From an uncultured Saprospiraceae bacterium (GTDB lineage Bacteria > Bacteroidota > Bacteroidia > Chitinophagales > Saprospiraceae), in assembly GCA_937941095.1 (NCBI GenBank), contig CALDYJ010000150.1, positions 1 through 32,252 on the forward strand: a stretch of 32,252 nucleotides of DNA, given 5' to 3'. Below are positions 1-8,765 of the stretch, in pieces. Every line of letters starts with the position of its first letter. The first letter of the stretch is position 1. The notes under the pieces were generated by a model that saw nothing but the letters and a program-made list of their open reading frames with translations, had not been told where the DNA came from and ran no database searches. The translations under genes were made by a program, and so were the position numbers.

Positions 1-344
1 TACGTCATTGCGAGTCTGTTCTGGTTCCCAGAATTAATAGAAGGAAAGAAAACATGTGGGAGACTAGAAACTCAGGTTGTAATGATAGTTTGAATAGATC
101 TACATGTAGATCTAGTTCCAAAATGAATATGTCATTGAAAACTGTCCAGGCTATATTGGCAATTCATCGGGAGATGTCAGTTGAACGTGCCATAGTTTGA
201 AATGAACCCCGTCTATGAAAACTCATTAGAAAATATTATATATTTATTAATGTTTATTAAGTAAACTAGTAAAACTTTCTTCTTAGATGTGACCTATCAA
301 AAGATTTAAATAAAATACATTCTAATGTAAATAGGATCATTATT
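1..344. other. left-edge region without a supportable gene
   Basis: No frame on either strand gives a convincing protein. A plus-strand frame reads in from the left edge and stops at 91-93, and another runs from position 3 to about 200, but neither resembles a family I recognise. The second half (about 230-340) is very AT-rich. A 20-bp perfect palindrome lies at 95-114 (listed separately). The region could be a decayed gene end or plain intergenic DNA downstream of pckA. Confidence 0.5.
95..114. repeat. 20-bp perfect palindrome
   Basis: TAGATCTACATGTAGATCTA reads identically on both strands, with the centre between 104 and 105. It has no loop, so it is more like a dimer-binding site or chance palindrome than an RNA terminator, and no U-tract follows. 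It is not next to a visible promoter inside the window; any gene it controls would lie left of the edge. Confidence 0.7.
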
Positions 345-382
345 GAAAGAAAAAGCGCCTGAATTTTACAATTCAAGCGCTT
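345..382 (-). terminator. rho-independent terminator of pckA
   Basis: A 13-bp stem (353-365 paired with 370-382, 4-base loop) lies just past the pckA stop. Read on the minus strand, the one imperfect pair becomes a G-U wobble (it would be a C-A mismatch on the plus strand) and the stem is followed by a U-rich tract (complement of 345-352). Both facts point to minus-strand transcription, i.e. termination of pckA. Confidence 0.8.
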
Positions 383-406
383 ACAATTTCTATTTTTTAT
401 TAAATA

Positions 407-2011
407 TTAATTAGCTGCCGCTGGCTTAAAGCTTTCATACTTCTTAAAGTTTTCTTCAAATAAGTCTTTAAGGTGTTGTGCTTTCTCGTCATATGCTTTT
501 TCATTTGGCCAAGTATCTCTTGGGTTAAGAAGAGCATTAGGAACATCAGGACAAGAAATCGGAATACTTAATCCAAAATGAGGATCTTTCACAAATTCAA
601 CTTCATCTAACTTTCCGGTCAAAGCAGCTTGTACCATTGATCTTGTAAAAACAAGTTCCATTCTGCTACCAGCTCCATAAGCACCTCCTGACCAACCAGT
701 GTTGATCAACCAAACATTAATCTTCTTATTATTGGTATTATTTCCTTTGGCTAATTTTTCTCCTAATAATTTAGCATACTCTGTAGGATGTAATGGTAAA
801 AAAGGCAGACCAAAACATGCCGAGAAGGTAGCTTGAGGTTCATTAATTCCAGCTTCTGTTCCTGCAATTTTAGCCGTATAACCTAGTAAGAAATATTCCA
901 TAGCTTGCTCTTTTGTCAGCTTGGAAATAGGAGGAAGAACACCAAATGCATCACAAGTCAAAAAGAATATATTTTCAGGAATATCTCCTCTTGAATTAAA
1001 TACTATATCATCTATATGGTAGATTGGATAAGAAACTCTGGTATTTTGAGTTTTACCGTCATAATCAAAATCTACAATTCTATTGTCCTCATCTTTGAAA
1101 CCAATGTTTTCGACCAAGGCACCAAACTTGATGGCTTTATAAATCTGAGGTTCCTTAGTTTCTGAAAGGTTAATCGTCTTGGCATAACAACCACCTTCAA
1201 AATTAAATACAGAACCTTTAGACCAACCGTGCTCATCATCACCAATCAACTTTCTATCTGGATCTGTAGAAAGGGTTGTTTTACCTGTCCCTGACAAACC
1301 GAAAAATAAAGCAGTATCCCCTTTCTTACCAACATTTGCTGAACAATGCATTGGAAAAACACCATGTTCTGTTGGAAGTAAAAAGTTTAATGCTGAAAAA
1401 ATACCTTTCTTTATTTCTCCTGTATAAGCTGTTCCACCTATTATAATCGTCTTCTTAGTGAAATTTATGCAAGCAAAATTATCTTGTCTAGTTCCATCTT
1501 TTTCAGGATCTGCCTTGCAGCCTGGAGCAGCATATACTACCCAATCATGATCAAAACTATTGATGTCTTTGATATCTGGTCTCAAGAACATATTATGGAC
1601 AAAAAGATTTTGCCATGGATGTTCGTTAATCACACGTACTCTCAATCTGTAATTCGTATTCGCACAAGCCCAAGCATCTCTTACATAAAGCTCTTCACAA
1701 TTATTTAAGTAGTTAATAACCTTATTATATAGTCTATCAAAATTTTCAGGACTAATGCCCAAATTTGTTGTTCCCCAATCAACCTTATCTTCCGTTATTC
1801 CGTCAATAACAATAAATCTATCCTTAGGAGACCTCCCTGTAAACTTTCCAGTATCTATAGCAAGCGCACCAGAATTTGTCATTTTCCCTTGCTCTTTTAG
1901 AATTGTTTTCTCTATCAAAGCAGATGGAGAAAGATTCCAATAGATATTAGGTTTAGTAATTCCCAATGATTCAATATGGAAATTTGGGTTTTTAAGTCCG
2001 AATGATTTCAT
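407..2011 (-). CDS. pckA: phosphoenolpyruvate carboxykinase (ATP)
   Basis: Cytoplasmic gluconeogenic enzyme converting oxaloacetate and ATP to phosphoenolpyruvate, CO2 and ADP. The protein is 534 aa, the usual size for the ATP-dependent family (about 530-540 aa). Visible landmarks in order: FTGRSPKDRF around R60, the GTAYTGEIKKG segment (about 193-203), MHCSANVG with a likely metal-binding His at 222, the P-loop GLSGTGKTTLS at 238-248 (K244, T245), and the kinase-2-like LIGDDEHGW with Asp258/259. The start ATG gives a complete N-terminus. It is monocistronic: a terminator lies directly downstream and a promoter match lies about 120 bp upstream. No defect seen. The GTP-dependent family is excluded by sequence and length. 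Confidence 0.97.
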   Translation of the reverse strand: MKSFGLKNPNFHIESLGITKPNIYWNLSPSALIEKTILKEQGKMTNSGALAIDTGKFTGRSPKDRFIVIDGITEDKVDWGTTNLGISPENFDRLYNKVINYLNNCEELYVRDAWACANTNYRLRVRVINEHPWQNLFVHNMFLRPDIKDINSFDHDWVVYAAPGCKADPEKDGTRQDNFACINFTKKTIIIGGTAYTGEIKKGIFSALNFLLPTEHGVFPMHCSANVGKKGDTALFFGLSGTGKTTLSTDPDRKLIGDDEHGWSKGSVFNFEGGCYAKTINLSETKEPQIYKAIKFGALVENIGFKDEDNRIVDFDYDGKTQNTRVSYPIYHIDDIVFNSRGDIPENIFFLTCDAFGVLPPISKLTKEQAMEYFLLGYTAKIAGTEAGINEPQATFSACFGLPFLPLHPTEYAKLLGEKLAKGNNTNNKKINVWLINTGWSGGAYGAGSRMELVFTRSMVQAALTGKLDEVEFVKDPHFGLSIPISCPDVPNALLNPRDTWPNEKAYDEKAQHLKDLFEENFKKYESFKPAAAN

Positions 2012-2129
2012 AATTTAAGTTTAAAGAGGAAGCTTTTATCCTCAATTAATTTTTACGATGAGATAATAGATAGTGTTTCTGAACTGTTAACGATTGTTGT
2101 AAAAAGGTCTTCTTGAGTCGAATTATATA

Positions 2130-2160
2130 CAAAGCTAATAAAAGTGTTTTAACCCACCAA
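2130..2160 (-). promoter_or_regulatory. predicted Bacteroidota-type promoter for pckA
   Basis: On the minus strand, TTG (complement of 2158-2160) is followed after exactly 20 bases by TAGCTTTG (complement of 2130-2137). This matches the known Bacteroidota consensus of a -33 TTG/TTTG box and a -7 TAnnTTTG box with about 17-23 bp between. Transcription would start near 2123, giving a 5' leader of roughly 110 bases before the pckA start at 2011. Assignment is by motif only. Confidence 0.55.
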
Positions 2161-2287
2161 CAACACCTATGGTAATTATGTTAAATTAGTCTCTTAATGT
2201 GCGTAATTGCTAACATTTTCGTTTAAACTTACGTCCTTAATACAGTAATAAGGTATTGTCCTAAATAAATTAAATTCTAAAAAATTA

Positions 2288-4690
2288 ATGCCAACAATCT
2301 TTAAAGTCGTTGCGATTCTATATTTCAGTTCCTTTTATTGCCAATCCATAATTGCACAAAACAATAAATTTACGATTAGTGGATATATGGAAGATGCAGA
2401 AACAGGTGAAAAGCTTATAGGCGCTAACATTTTTGATGCTAAAAGTTTATCAGGCACGACCACCAATACTTATGGTTTCTTTAGCTTAACCTTGGATCAG
2501 GATAGTGTAAATTTAACATCAAGTTATATTGGCTATGAACCACAGGTATTGAATTTTTACTTAACTAAAGATACCAGTATTAATGTGTCATTTTCGTCTT
2601 CAATTGATCTTGAAACCGTGGTCGTCGAAGCAGAGAAAATATATCGAATTGAAGAAGATGCACAAATGAGCACCATTGATGTACCCATAGAAACCATTAA
2701 AAAGGTCCCTGCGCTTTTGGGAGAGACGGATGTTTTAAAGACCTTACAATTATTGCCTGGAGTGCAATCTGGTGGTGAAGGACAAAATGGACTATATGTT
2801 AGAGGCGGGAGCCCAGATCAAAATTTAATACTATTAGATGGGGTTCCAGTATATAATGTCTCTCATGTCTTGGGAATTTTTTCTGTCTTTAATGCAGATG
2901 CTATTAAAAATGTGAAGTTGACCAAAGGAGGCTTTCCGGCGAGGTATGGTGGTAGGCTTTCATCGGTGCTTGAAATAAATATGAAAGAAGGTAACAATCA
3001 AAAATTTCAAGGTGAAGGATCCATAGGTTCTATTTCTTCAAAACTAACCTTAGAAGGTCCAATTATAAAAGACAAAACTTCTTTTATTGTTTCTGCAAGA
3101 AGAACTTACATTGATCTTTTTATGGCGCCTTTTATTGCTGCAGCTAACAGACAAAGTGAACAGGATTTCAAAATAAAACTTTTCTTTTACGACCTGAATG
3201 CAAAAATTAATCACAAAATCAATGATAAACATCGTCTTTATCTCAGCGCCTATTCAGGGGCAGATGTTTTTGGAAATAGAATTAAAGAAGATGACTTTAA
3301 AACTGAAGGAGGGATTGATTGGGGAAACCTAATTTCAGCCGCTCGTTGGAATTATCAAATCAGCAACAAATTATTCGCCAACACTACACTTACTTATAGT
3401 AAATATGATATTGATATTTTTGCTTCATTTGAAGATACTTTTGATAATATGACAGAAACTTTTTCTGCCAATTACAGGTCTGGAATTGAAGATGTAGCTG
3501 CAAAGGTAGATTTTGATTTTATCCCTTCGCCAAATCATTACATAAAATTTGGAGGAGGTGCAACCCATCATCGTTATTCTCCAGGTGCATTAGTGCTTAA
3601 AAGTGAAGTGGATGAGTTTGAGTTGGATACATTGATTGGATCTCAAGACAGCAAATCCATGGAGTATGCATTATATCTGGAAGATGAGATGACTTTAGGC
3701 CCATTAAAAGCAAACATTGGTGTCCATACTTCGGCCTTTAATGTAGAAGATAAAACTTATTATTCCGTACAACCTAGACTTGGTTTGCGGTATTTACTAC
3801 CGAACAAAGTTGCTTTGAAAGCCTCTTTTGCGAGCATGACACAATACATAAATTTGCTTACAAGTGAAGCTTTAAGTCTTCCAACCGATCTCTGGGTACC
3901 TAGTACCGAAAGAATCAAACCACAACAATCTTGGCAAGTTGCAGCAGGTGTAGCTACTACTTTTAAAGATAAGTATGAATTCTCTGTTGAAGCATATTAT
4001 AAAAAGATGGATAATGTTCTTTCATTTAAAGAAGGTTCTTCTTTCTTGTTAGACCTAAGTAATGATTGGCAAGATAAAGTCACACAAGGTACAGGTGAAT
4101 CCTATGGTTTAGAATTTTTTCTTCAGAAGAAAATTGGTAAAACAAATGGCTGGATAGGCTATACCTTAGCCTGGAACAATCGACAGTTTGATGACATCAA
4201 TGGAGGTAAAGAGTTTCCATTTCGATACGACAGAAGACATGACCTTTCTGTAGTAGTTTTACACGAATTAACAGAAAACATAAGCTTATCCGGGGCATGG
4301 ATATTTGGGACAGGAAATGCTATTACGCTTCCAATTTTTAAGTACCCAGGTGAAAAATGGTCCTATGATTTTGGAGGAGGTGTTATTAATAATTTTAATG
4401 AGATTAAAACACTAGGTGAGAAAAATACTTTCAGAATGACGAATTATCACCGCTTTGATTTTTCCGTGGAATGGAAAAAAAGAGAAGAGAAAAGGAAATT
4501 TAAAAAACTGGAATCCTCTTGGGTGTTCAGTGTGTACAATGCCTACTACCATAAAAATCCATACTATGTCTTTTCCGATACGGACAGGGTCTACGATAAC
4601 AACGGAAATCTAATTGATGAAAACCAAACTTTTAAAGAAGTAAGTATTCTTCCAGTTATTCCTTCAATGACTTATAAATTTAAATTTTAG
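2288..4690 (+). CDS. TonB-dependent receptor with carboxypeptidase-regulatory-like domain
   Basis: Outer-membrane beta-barrel importer, 800 aa. A signal peptide spans roughly residues 1-23. An N-terminal CarboxypepD_reg-like domain follows (about 27-115, with the SGYMEDAETGEKLIGANIF signature). The plug domain (about 125-245) contains the hallmark VRGGSPDQNLILLDGVPVYN stretch, followed by the barrel to a C-terminal MTYKFKF ending typical of outer-membrane barrels. Its stop codon directly abuts the start of a DUF4249 lipoprotein, a pairing common in Bacteroidota and distinct from SusC/SusD pairs. The substrate cannot be told from sequence; there are no iron-uptake or polysaccharide genes nearby. 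Confidence 0.92.
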   Translation: MPTIFKVVAILYFSSFYCQSIIAQNNKFTISGYMEDAETGEKLIGANIFDAKSLSGTTTNTYGFFSLTLDQDSVNLTSSYIGYEPQVLNFYLTKDTSINVSFSSSIDLETVVVEAEKIYRIEEDAQMSTIDVPIETIKKVPALLGETDVLKTLQLLPGVQSGGEGQNGLYVRGGSPDQNLILLDGVPVYNVSHVLGIFSVFNADAIKNVKLTKGGFPARYGGRLSSVLEINMKEGNNQKFQGEGSIGSISSKLTLEGPIIKDKTSFIVSARRTYIDLFMAPFIAAANRQSEQDFKIKLFFYDLNAKINHKINDKHRLYLSAYSGADVFGNRIKEDDFKTEGGIDWGNLISAARWNYQISNKLFANTTLTYSKYDIDIFASFEDTFDNMTETFSANYRSGIEDVAAKVDFDFIPSPNHYIKFGGGATHHRYSPGALVLKSEVDEFELDTLIGSQDSKSMEYALYLEDEMTLGPLKANIGVHTSAFNVEDKTYYSVQPRLGLRYLLPNKVALKASFASMTQYINLLTSEALSLPTDLWVPSTERIKPQQSWQVAAGVATTFKDKYEFSVEAYYKKMDNVLSFKEGSSFLLDLSNDWQDKVTQGTGESYGLEFFLQKKIGKTNGWIGYTLAWNNRQFDDINGGKEFPFRYDRRHDLSVVVLHELTENISLSGAWIFGTGNAITLPIFKYPGEKWSYDFGGGVINNFNEIKTLGEKNTFRMTNYHRFDFSVEWKKREEKRKFKKLESSWVFSVYNAYYHKNPYYVFSDTDRVYDNNGNLIDENQTFKEVSILPVIPSMTYKFKF

Positions 4691-5596
4691 ATGAAAACTA
4701 TTCAATTCATAATAATTATAGTCTTAAGTATTTTCTTGCATTCATGTTCAGAAAACTCTTTTACTCAGGTAGTAGAAATAGACATTCCTGATCACGAAGA
4801 AAAATTAGCTTTCTCCATGAACATTGCAGAAGGAGATACTTTGCTTTCAACATTCGTTTCTAAAAGTTTAGAAATTAATGCGGATGAAGTTTTTCCAAAT
4901 TTTGACAATGCAAAGGTTCAACTTTTTAAAGACGGAGAATTTTTTAAAGATTTGGTTTTTAATCCTAGTAATGAAAACTATGAAATAGCGATTGAACCAT
5001 TGATAAATGAACAATCAACTTTTACAATAGAAGTAGAAGTACCAGGTTTTGATAAAGCTTCGGCTAGTCAGAGAATGCCTAAAGATGTAGAAATTAAAAA
5101 TTTAGAACTTGAGTTTGATGCTGGTATAGACGACTACGGTGATCGGATTGATGTATTGTCCTTCAACATTTCGGATGAAGCAGGCAAAGAAAATTACTAT
5201 GGCTTTGAAATTTTCACTTTCAAAATATACGAATTTGATGAAGAAGATGTATTCATTGATCATCTCTACCTTTATTCAAACGACCCTTTAATCGAAGAAG
5301 GTAGAGATGGAAATGGTTTGTTATCTGACAATGCTTTTGAAGGCGGCGAATATCAAGTGCGCCTAAACATTGATAAGTGGCAATTAAACCTTGACGGGGT
5401 AAAGGAATTAGTAATCTTAGCTAGAATAACTTCTCTTTCAAAAGACAATTACTTATTCCAAAAATCACTAGGTCAATTTTACAATGCGGATGGTAACCCT
5501 TTTGCTGAGCCTGTAACTGTACATAACAATATTGAAAATGGTTATGGTATATTTACTTGCGCTTCAAAAATTGAAGAACAGATAAGAGTGAAGTAA
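4691..5596 (+). CDS. DUF4249-family outer-membrane lipoprotein
   Basis: Protein of 301 aa with a lipoprotein signal ending in LHSC (Cys19 the likely lipidated residue), then an acidic, beta-rich body. Sequence style and position match the DUF4249 family, lipoproteins found immediately downstream of TonB receptors in Bacteroidota and presumed to be surface partners of the transporter. Its ATG (4691) begins at the very next base after the receptor's stop (4688-4690), so translation of the two is almost certainly coupled. Function beyond partner of the receptor is unknown. Family assignment is from overall pattern and context rather than a catalytic motif. Confidence 0.75.
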   Translation: MKTIQFIIIIVLSIFLHSCSENSFTQVVEIDIPDHEEKLAFSMNIAEGDTLLSTFVSKSLEINADEVFPNFDNAKVQLFKDGEFFKDLVFNPSNENYEIAIEPLINEQSTFTIEVEVPGFDKASASQRMPKDVEIKNLELEFDAGIDDYGDRIDVLSFNISDEAGKENYYGFEIFTFKIYEFDEEDVFIDHLYLYSNDPLIEEGRDGNGLLSDNAFEGGEYQVRLNIDKWQLNLDGVKELVILARITSLSKDNYLFQKSLGQFYNADGNPFAEPVTVHNNIENGYGIFTCASKIEEQIRVK

Positions 5597-5646
5597 ATGC
5601 ATACTTTGTACCTTGTAGGCATGGAAATCGTATTGCAATAAGCAAA

Positions 5647-7947
5647 ATGCCTAAAAAAGAAGTACATACAGAGATAGAAGGTCAAAAGCTAAAGATCACA
5701 AATCTTGAAAAGATTATCTATCCAGAGATTTCTAAAACAAAAGCGGAGGTAATATCATACTATCTTGAGATAGCTCCGCTCATGTTGAAATACATTAAAG
5801 ATAGACCCTTAACCTTAATCAGGTTCCCAGATGGCATAGGTAAGAAAAAGTTTTACACCAAAAACAAACCCTCCTGGACCAAAGATTGGATTCCTAGTAC
5901 GCATCTTCCTTGGGATGAAGAAAATGAATACCTATTAGCTAACAAAACGCCACATTTAGTTTGGCTGGCAAATCTTGCCGCGCTGGAAATTCATACCATG
6001 AATAGTCGGATTAAAAGTATCAACAAACCTGACCATTTCATCATAGATCTTGACCCTCCAGAAAGTTTAAATTTTGATAGCGTAAAAGCACTCGCTTTTG
6101 AATTAAAAAGCCTTTTAGAAGCTTATGGGTATTTTCCTTTTGCAAAACTGAGTGGTGGAAAAGGAATACACATTACTACTGCCATACATCCTAAATGGGA
6201 TTATGATACTATGCTTGAAGCCGTCAAATCCATGATGAAAGAATTCATAAAAACCCATCCGCACACCACCTTATTTGTTCATAAAGACAAACGAAAAAAC
6301 AAAACACTTTTAGACATTTATAGAAATCATCCTGGCAATACAACAATAGCACCATATTCTTTAAGAGGTAAACCTGGAGCACCAGTTTCCTTACCTCTTC
6401 CTTGGGATTTAATCCAAAGAGCTAAAAGTGCTCAAGATTATAACATGGAAGATGCATTGGCTTACGTCAAAGAACATGGTGATGCCTGGGAGGATCTTTT
6501 TTTAAAAGCGACCAATTTACATACTGCAAGTGCAAAAATTGAAAGCACAAATGCAGCACGATTACAAGATTATGAGAAGAAAAGAGATTTTAAAAAAACA
6601 AATGAACCGGATGCGAAAAAAGATGATCAATTAAAAGAATCTGTGAATGATAAATTTGTCATCCAAATGCATGATGCAACTAATTTACATTTCGACCTTA
6701 GGCTGGGAGTTGATGATGTGCTCAAATCTTGGGCTATCCCAAAAGGCCTACCCATTGAAGAAGGCATCAAAAGACTCGCCATCCAAACAGAAGATCACCC
6801 TGCTAAATACATTGACTTTGAAGGTTCAATACCAAAGGAAGAATATGGAGGAGGTGAAATGTGGGTTTTTGAAACAGGAACCATTGAATGGTTAAAAAAG
6901 TCGAAAGGAAGTTTAAAATTCAAATTGATTGGAAAACAACTGAAAGCAAACTTTAGTATGTACCAATTAAAAGATAAAAATGAGTGGATCATTGAAAGAA
7001 AGGAAAGTGCTAAATTAAAAGTTCTTAAAGAAGGCATTAAACCAATGCTAAGTGATGTAACAAAACAAATACCAAAGAACGAAAAAGATTATTTATTTGA
7101 AATAAAATGGGATGGTATAAGGGTATTAATTTACAAAAGAAAAAATGAATTAAAGATCTTAAGTAGAAGTGGACGAGACATTACAAAGCAATTTCCAGAA
7201 TTTGCTGATGGTAAATTTATTCACGTTCAAAATGCTATCATTGATGCTGAGTTAGTCTGTATTGATGATGCAGGTCGTCCAATATTTTCTGAAATAATCT
7301 CAAGAATGCATAGCATGGGGCAGAGCAAAATTTTAAGTCTTAGTAGAACAAAAAAAGCATACTTGTATGCTTTTGATTGTCTCTACATAAATGGTAAAAA
7401 AATGCAGTCAATGCCTTTTTATAAAAGACATGACTGGTTAAAAGCCATTCTAAAAACAGGAGATAGAGTAAGGTTAAGTGATACGTTTGAAGATGGAAAG
7501 CAATTATATGAAGCTGCAAAAAACATGCAATTAGAAGGAATAATGGCAAAGCAAAAGGAAGGGAAATACTTTCCAGGATCGAGGTCAGATGTTTGGAAAA
7601 AGATAAAATTTAGAGAAACGATAGAATGTTACATCATTGGATATACAGAAGGTAAAGGAGACCGACAACAAGTATTCGGTGCTTTGCACTTAGCAAGCAA
7701 AGAAGATAACAACTGGAAATACTATGGAAAAGTAGGCACTGGTTTTGATGCAAAGAAATTAAAAGAAATATGGGAGCAACTTAAAGAAGTTGAGCACACT
7801 CCAAAACCAATTAAAGAAAATATAGAAGAAGAAAATAGAACTAAGTGGATAAAAGCTGCTTATCTTTGCGAAGTTAGTTATGCCTCTTTAAGCTCAAATG
7901 AAACCCTAAGAGAACCCGTTTTCTTAAAAATGTGGAAAGAAATTTAA
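5647..7947 (+). CDS. ligD: multifunctional DNA ligase D (POL-PE-LIG)
   Basis: Bacterial NHEJ enzyme, 766 aa, sealing Ku-bound double-strand breaks. Three domains in order. First, an archaeo-eukaryotic-primase-type polymerase (about 8-290) with catalytic Asp134 and Asp136 in the DLDPP motif, SGGKGIH with His175, and a third carboxylate Asp223. Second, a 3'-phosphoesterase (about 330-450) retaining His342, His348, Asp350, Arg352, His384 and Tyr388, equivalent to the six catalytic residues of Pseudomonas LigD. Third, an ATP-dependent ligase (about 465-766) with EIKWDGIR (adenylated Lys487), SRSGRDIT, the LEGIMAK segment, WKKIKF motif V and an OB-fold tail. All active sites look intact. It is the first gene of an operon with ku and an exonuclease III-like nuclease; the gap to ku is 26 bp. 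The domain order is the mycobacterial one rather than PE-LIG-POL. Confidence 0.95.
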   Translation: MPKKEVHTEIEGQKLKITNLEKIIYPEISKTKAEVISYYLEIAPLMLKYIKDRPLTLIRFPDGIGKKKFYTKNKPSWTKDWIPSTHLPWDEENEYLLANKTPHLVWLANLAALEIHTMNSRIKSINKPDHFIIDLDPPESLNFDSVKALAFELKSLLEAYGYFPFAKLSGGKGIHITTAIHPKWDYDTMLEAVKSMMKEFIKTHPHTTLFVHKDKRKNKTLLDIYRNHPGNTTIAPYSLRGKPGAPVSLPLPWDLIQRAKSAQDYNMEDALAYVKEHGDAWEDLFLKATNLHTASAKIESTNAARLQDYEKKRDFKKTNEPDAKKDDQLKESVNDKFVIQMHDATNLHFDLRLGVDDVLKSWAIPKGLPIEEGIKRLAIQTEDHPAKYIDFEGSIPKEEYGGGEMWVFETGTIEWLKKSKGSLKFKLIGKQLKANFSMYQLKDKNEWIIERKESAKLKVLKEGIKPMLSDVTKQIPKNEKDYLFEIKWDGIRVLIYKRKNELKILSRSGRDITKQFPEFADGKFIHVQNAIIDAELVCIDDAGRPIFSEIISRMHSMGQSKILSLSRTKKAYLYAFDCLYINGKKMQSMPFYKRHDWLKAILKTGDRVRLSDTFEDGKQLYEAAKNMQLEGIMAKQKEGKYFPGSRSDVWKKIKFRETIECYIIGYTEGKGDRQQVFGALHLASKEDNNWKYYGKVGTGFDAKKLKEIWEQLKEVEHTPKPIKENIEEENRTKWIKAAYLCEVSYASLSSNETLREPVFLKMWKEI

Positions 7948-7973
7948 TTTATTAATTTAAATCATTACATATT

Positions 7974-8765
7974 ATGCGCTCAGTATGGAAAGGTCATATT
8001 CGTTTTTCTCTAGTAACTATCCCTATTCAAGTCTTCAATGCAGTTGAGAGAAAAGGTAACATATCATTCAAACAAATTCATGCCGAGGATAATGGCGCAG
8101 TAGGTTATAAGAAATATTGTAAAACTTGTGATTCTACTTTAGGTAAAGATGATATTGTAAAAGGGTATGAATACCAACCTGATCAATTTGTTATTATTTC
8201 TAAAGATGAACTTAGTAACATCAAACTAAAAAGCACTAGGGCTATCGACATTGAAGCCTTTGTCGACCTTGACGAAGTATCTCCAAGCAGATACGAAGCA
8301 GTTTATTATATTGGACCAGAAGGCGATGTAGCAAAGGGAACTTTCTCTTTATTTTGTGAAACCCTGAAAAAATCTAAAAAAGCAGGCATCGGAAGAATCA
8401 TTTTAAGAGATAGAGAAGATGTAGTCTTAATAACTGTTCCTCCAAATAAGCCAGGTTTGATCATGTACAAACTTCGTTACGATTACGAAATTAGAGACAT
8501 CGAAGGTGTGCCTGACATCAAAGATATCCAAGAAGCAGATGAAGCTCAATTAAAATTAGCTATGCAATTGGTAGACTCCTTAAGCATGAAATTTGAAGAC
8601 GTAGATTTTACAGATAGGTACAAAGATGCTTTACAAGAATTGGTCGAACAAAAAGTTGCAGGAAAAGAAATTATCAGCATAGATGTTGAAGACGACAAAC
8701 CAGTGATTGACATCATGTCTGCTTTAAAGAAAAGCATCGATGAAGCCAAAAAGAAATCCGCTTAA
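7974..8765 (+). CDS. ku: Ku-family DNA end-binding protein
   Basis: Homodimeric ring protein that loads on double-strand DNA ends and recruits LigD. The protein is 263 aa, normal for bacterial Ku. The N-terminus MRSVWKGHIRFSLVTIPIQVFNA is the family signature, followed by a KGYEY segment near residue 62, the central beta-barrel/bridge region, and an acidic then Lys-rich C-terminal tail. A YCKTC Cys pair (about residues 48-52) sits where many bacterial Ku proteins have charged residues. It is co-oriented with ligD 26 bp upstream, and its TAA stop overlaps the ATG of the next gene by one base (TAATG), implying translational coupling with the nuclease. Confidence 0.95.
   Translation: MRSVWKGHIRFSLVTIPIQVFNAVERKGNISFKQIHAEDNGAVGYKKYCKTCDSTLGKDDIVKGYEYQPDQFVIISKDELSNIKLKSTRAIDIEAFVDLDEVSPSRYEAVYYIGPEGDVAKGTFSLFCETLKKSKKAGIGRIILRDREDVVLITVPPNKPGLIMYKLRYDYEIRDIEGVPDIKDIQEADEAQLKLAMQLVDSLSMKFEDVDFTDRYKDALQELVEQKVAGKEIISIDVEDDKPVIDIMSALKKSIDEAKKKSA

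Noticed and set aside
1..93. Plus-strand frame entering from the left edge and stopping at 91-93
   Set aside because: Thirty codons with no family resemblance; chance open length in this composition is plausible.
2288..5596. SusC/SusD polysaccharide-uptake pair
   Set aside because: The second gene resembles DUF4249 lipoproteins rather than SusD, and the receptor is only 800 aa, shorter than typical SusC proteins of about 1000 aa.
6647..7549. Open frames at 6647-6895 (plus), 6795-7037 (minus) and 7340-7549 (minus)
   Set aside because: All sit inside the intact ligD frame, whose catalytic motifs run through these positions.
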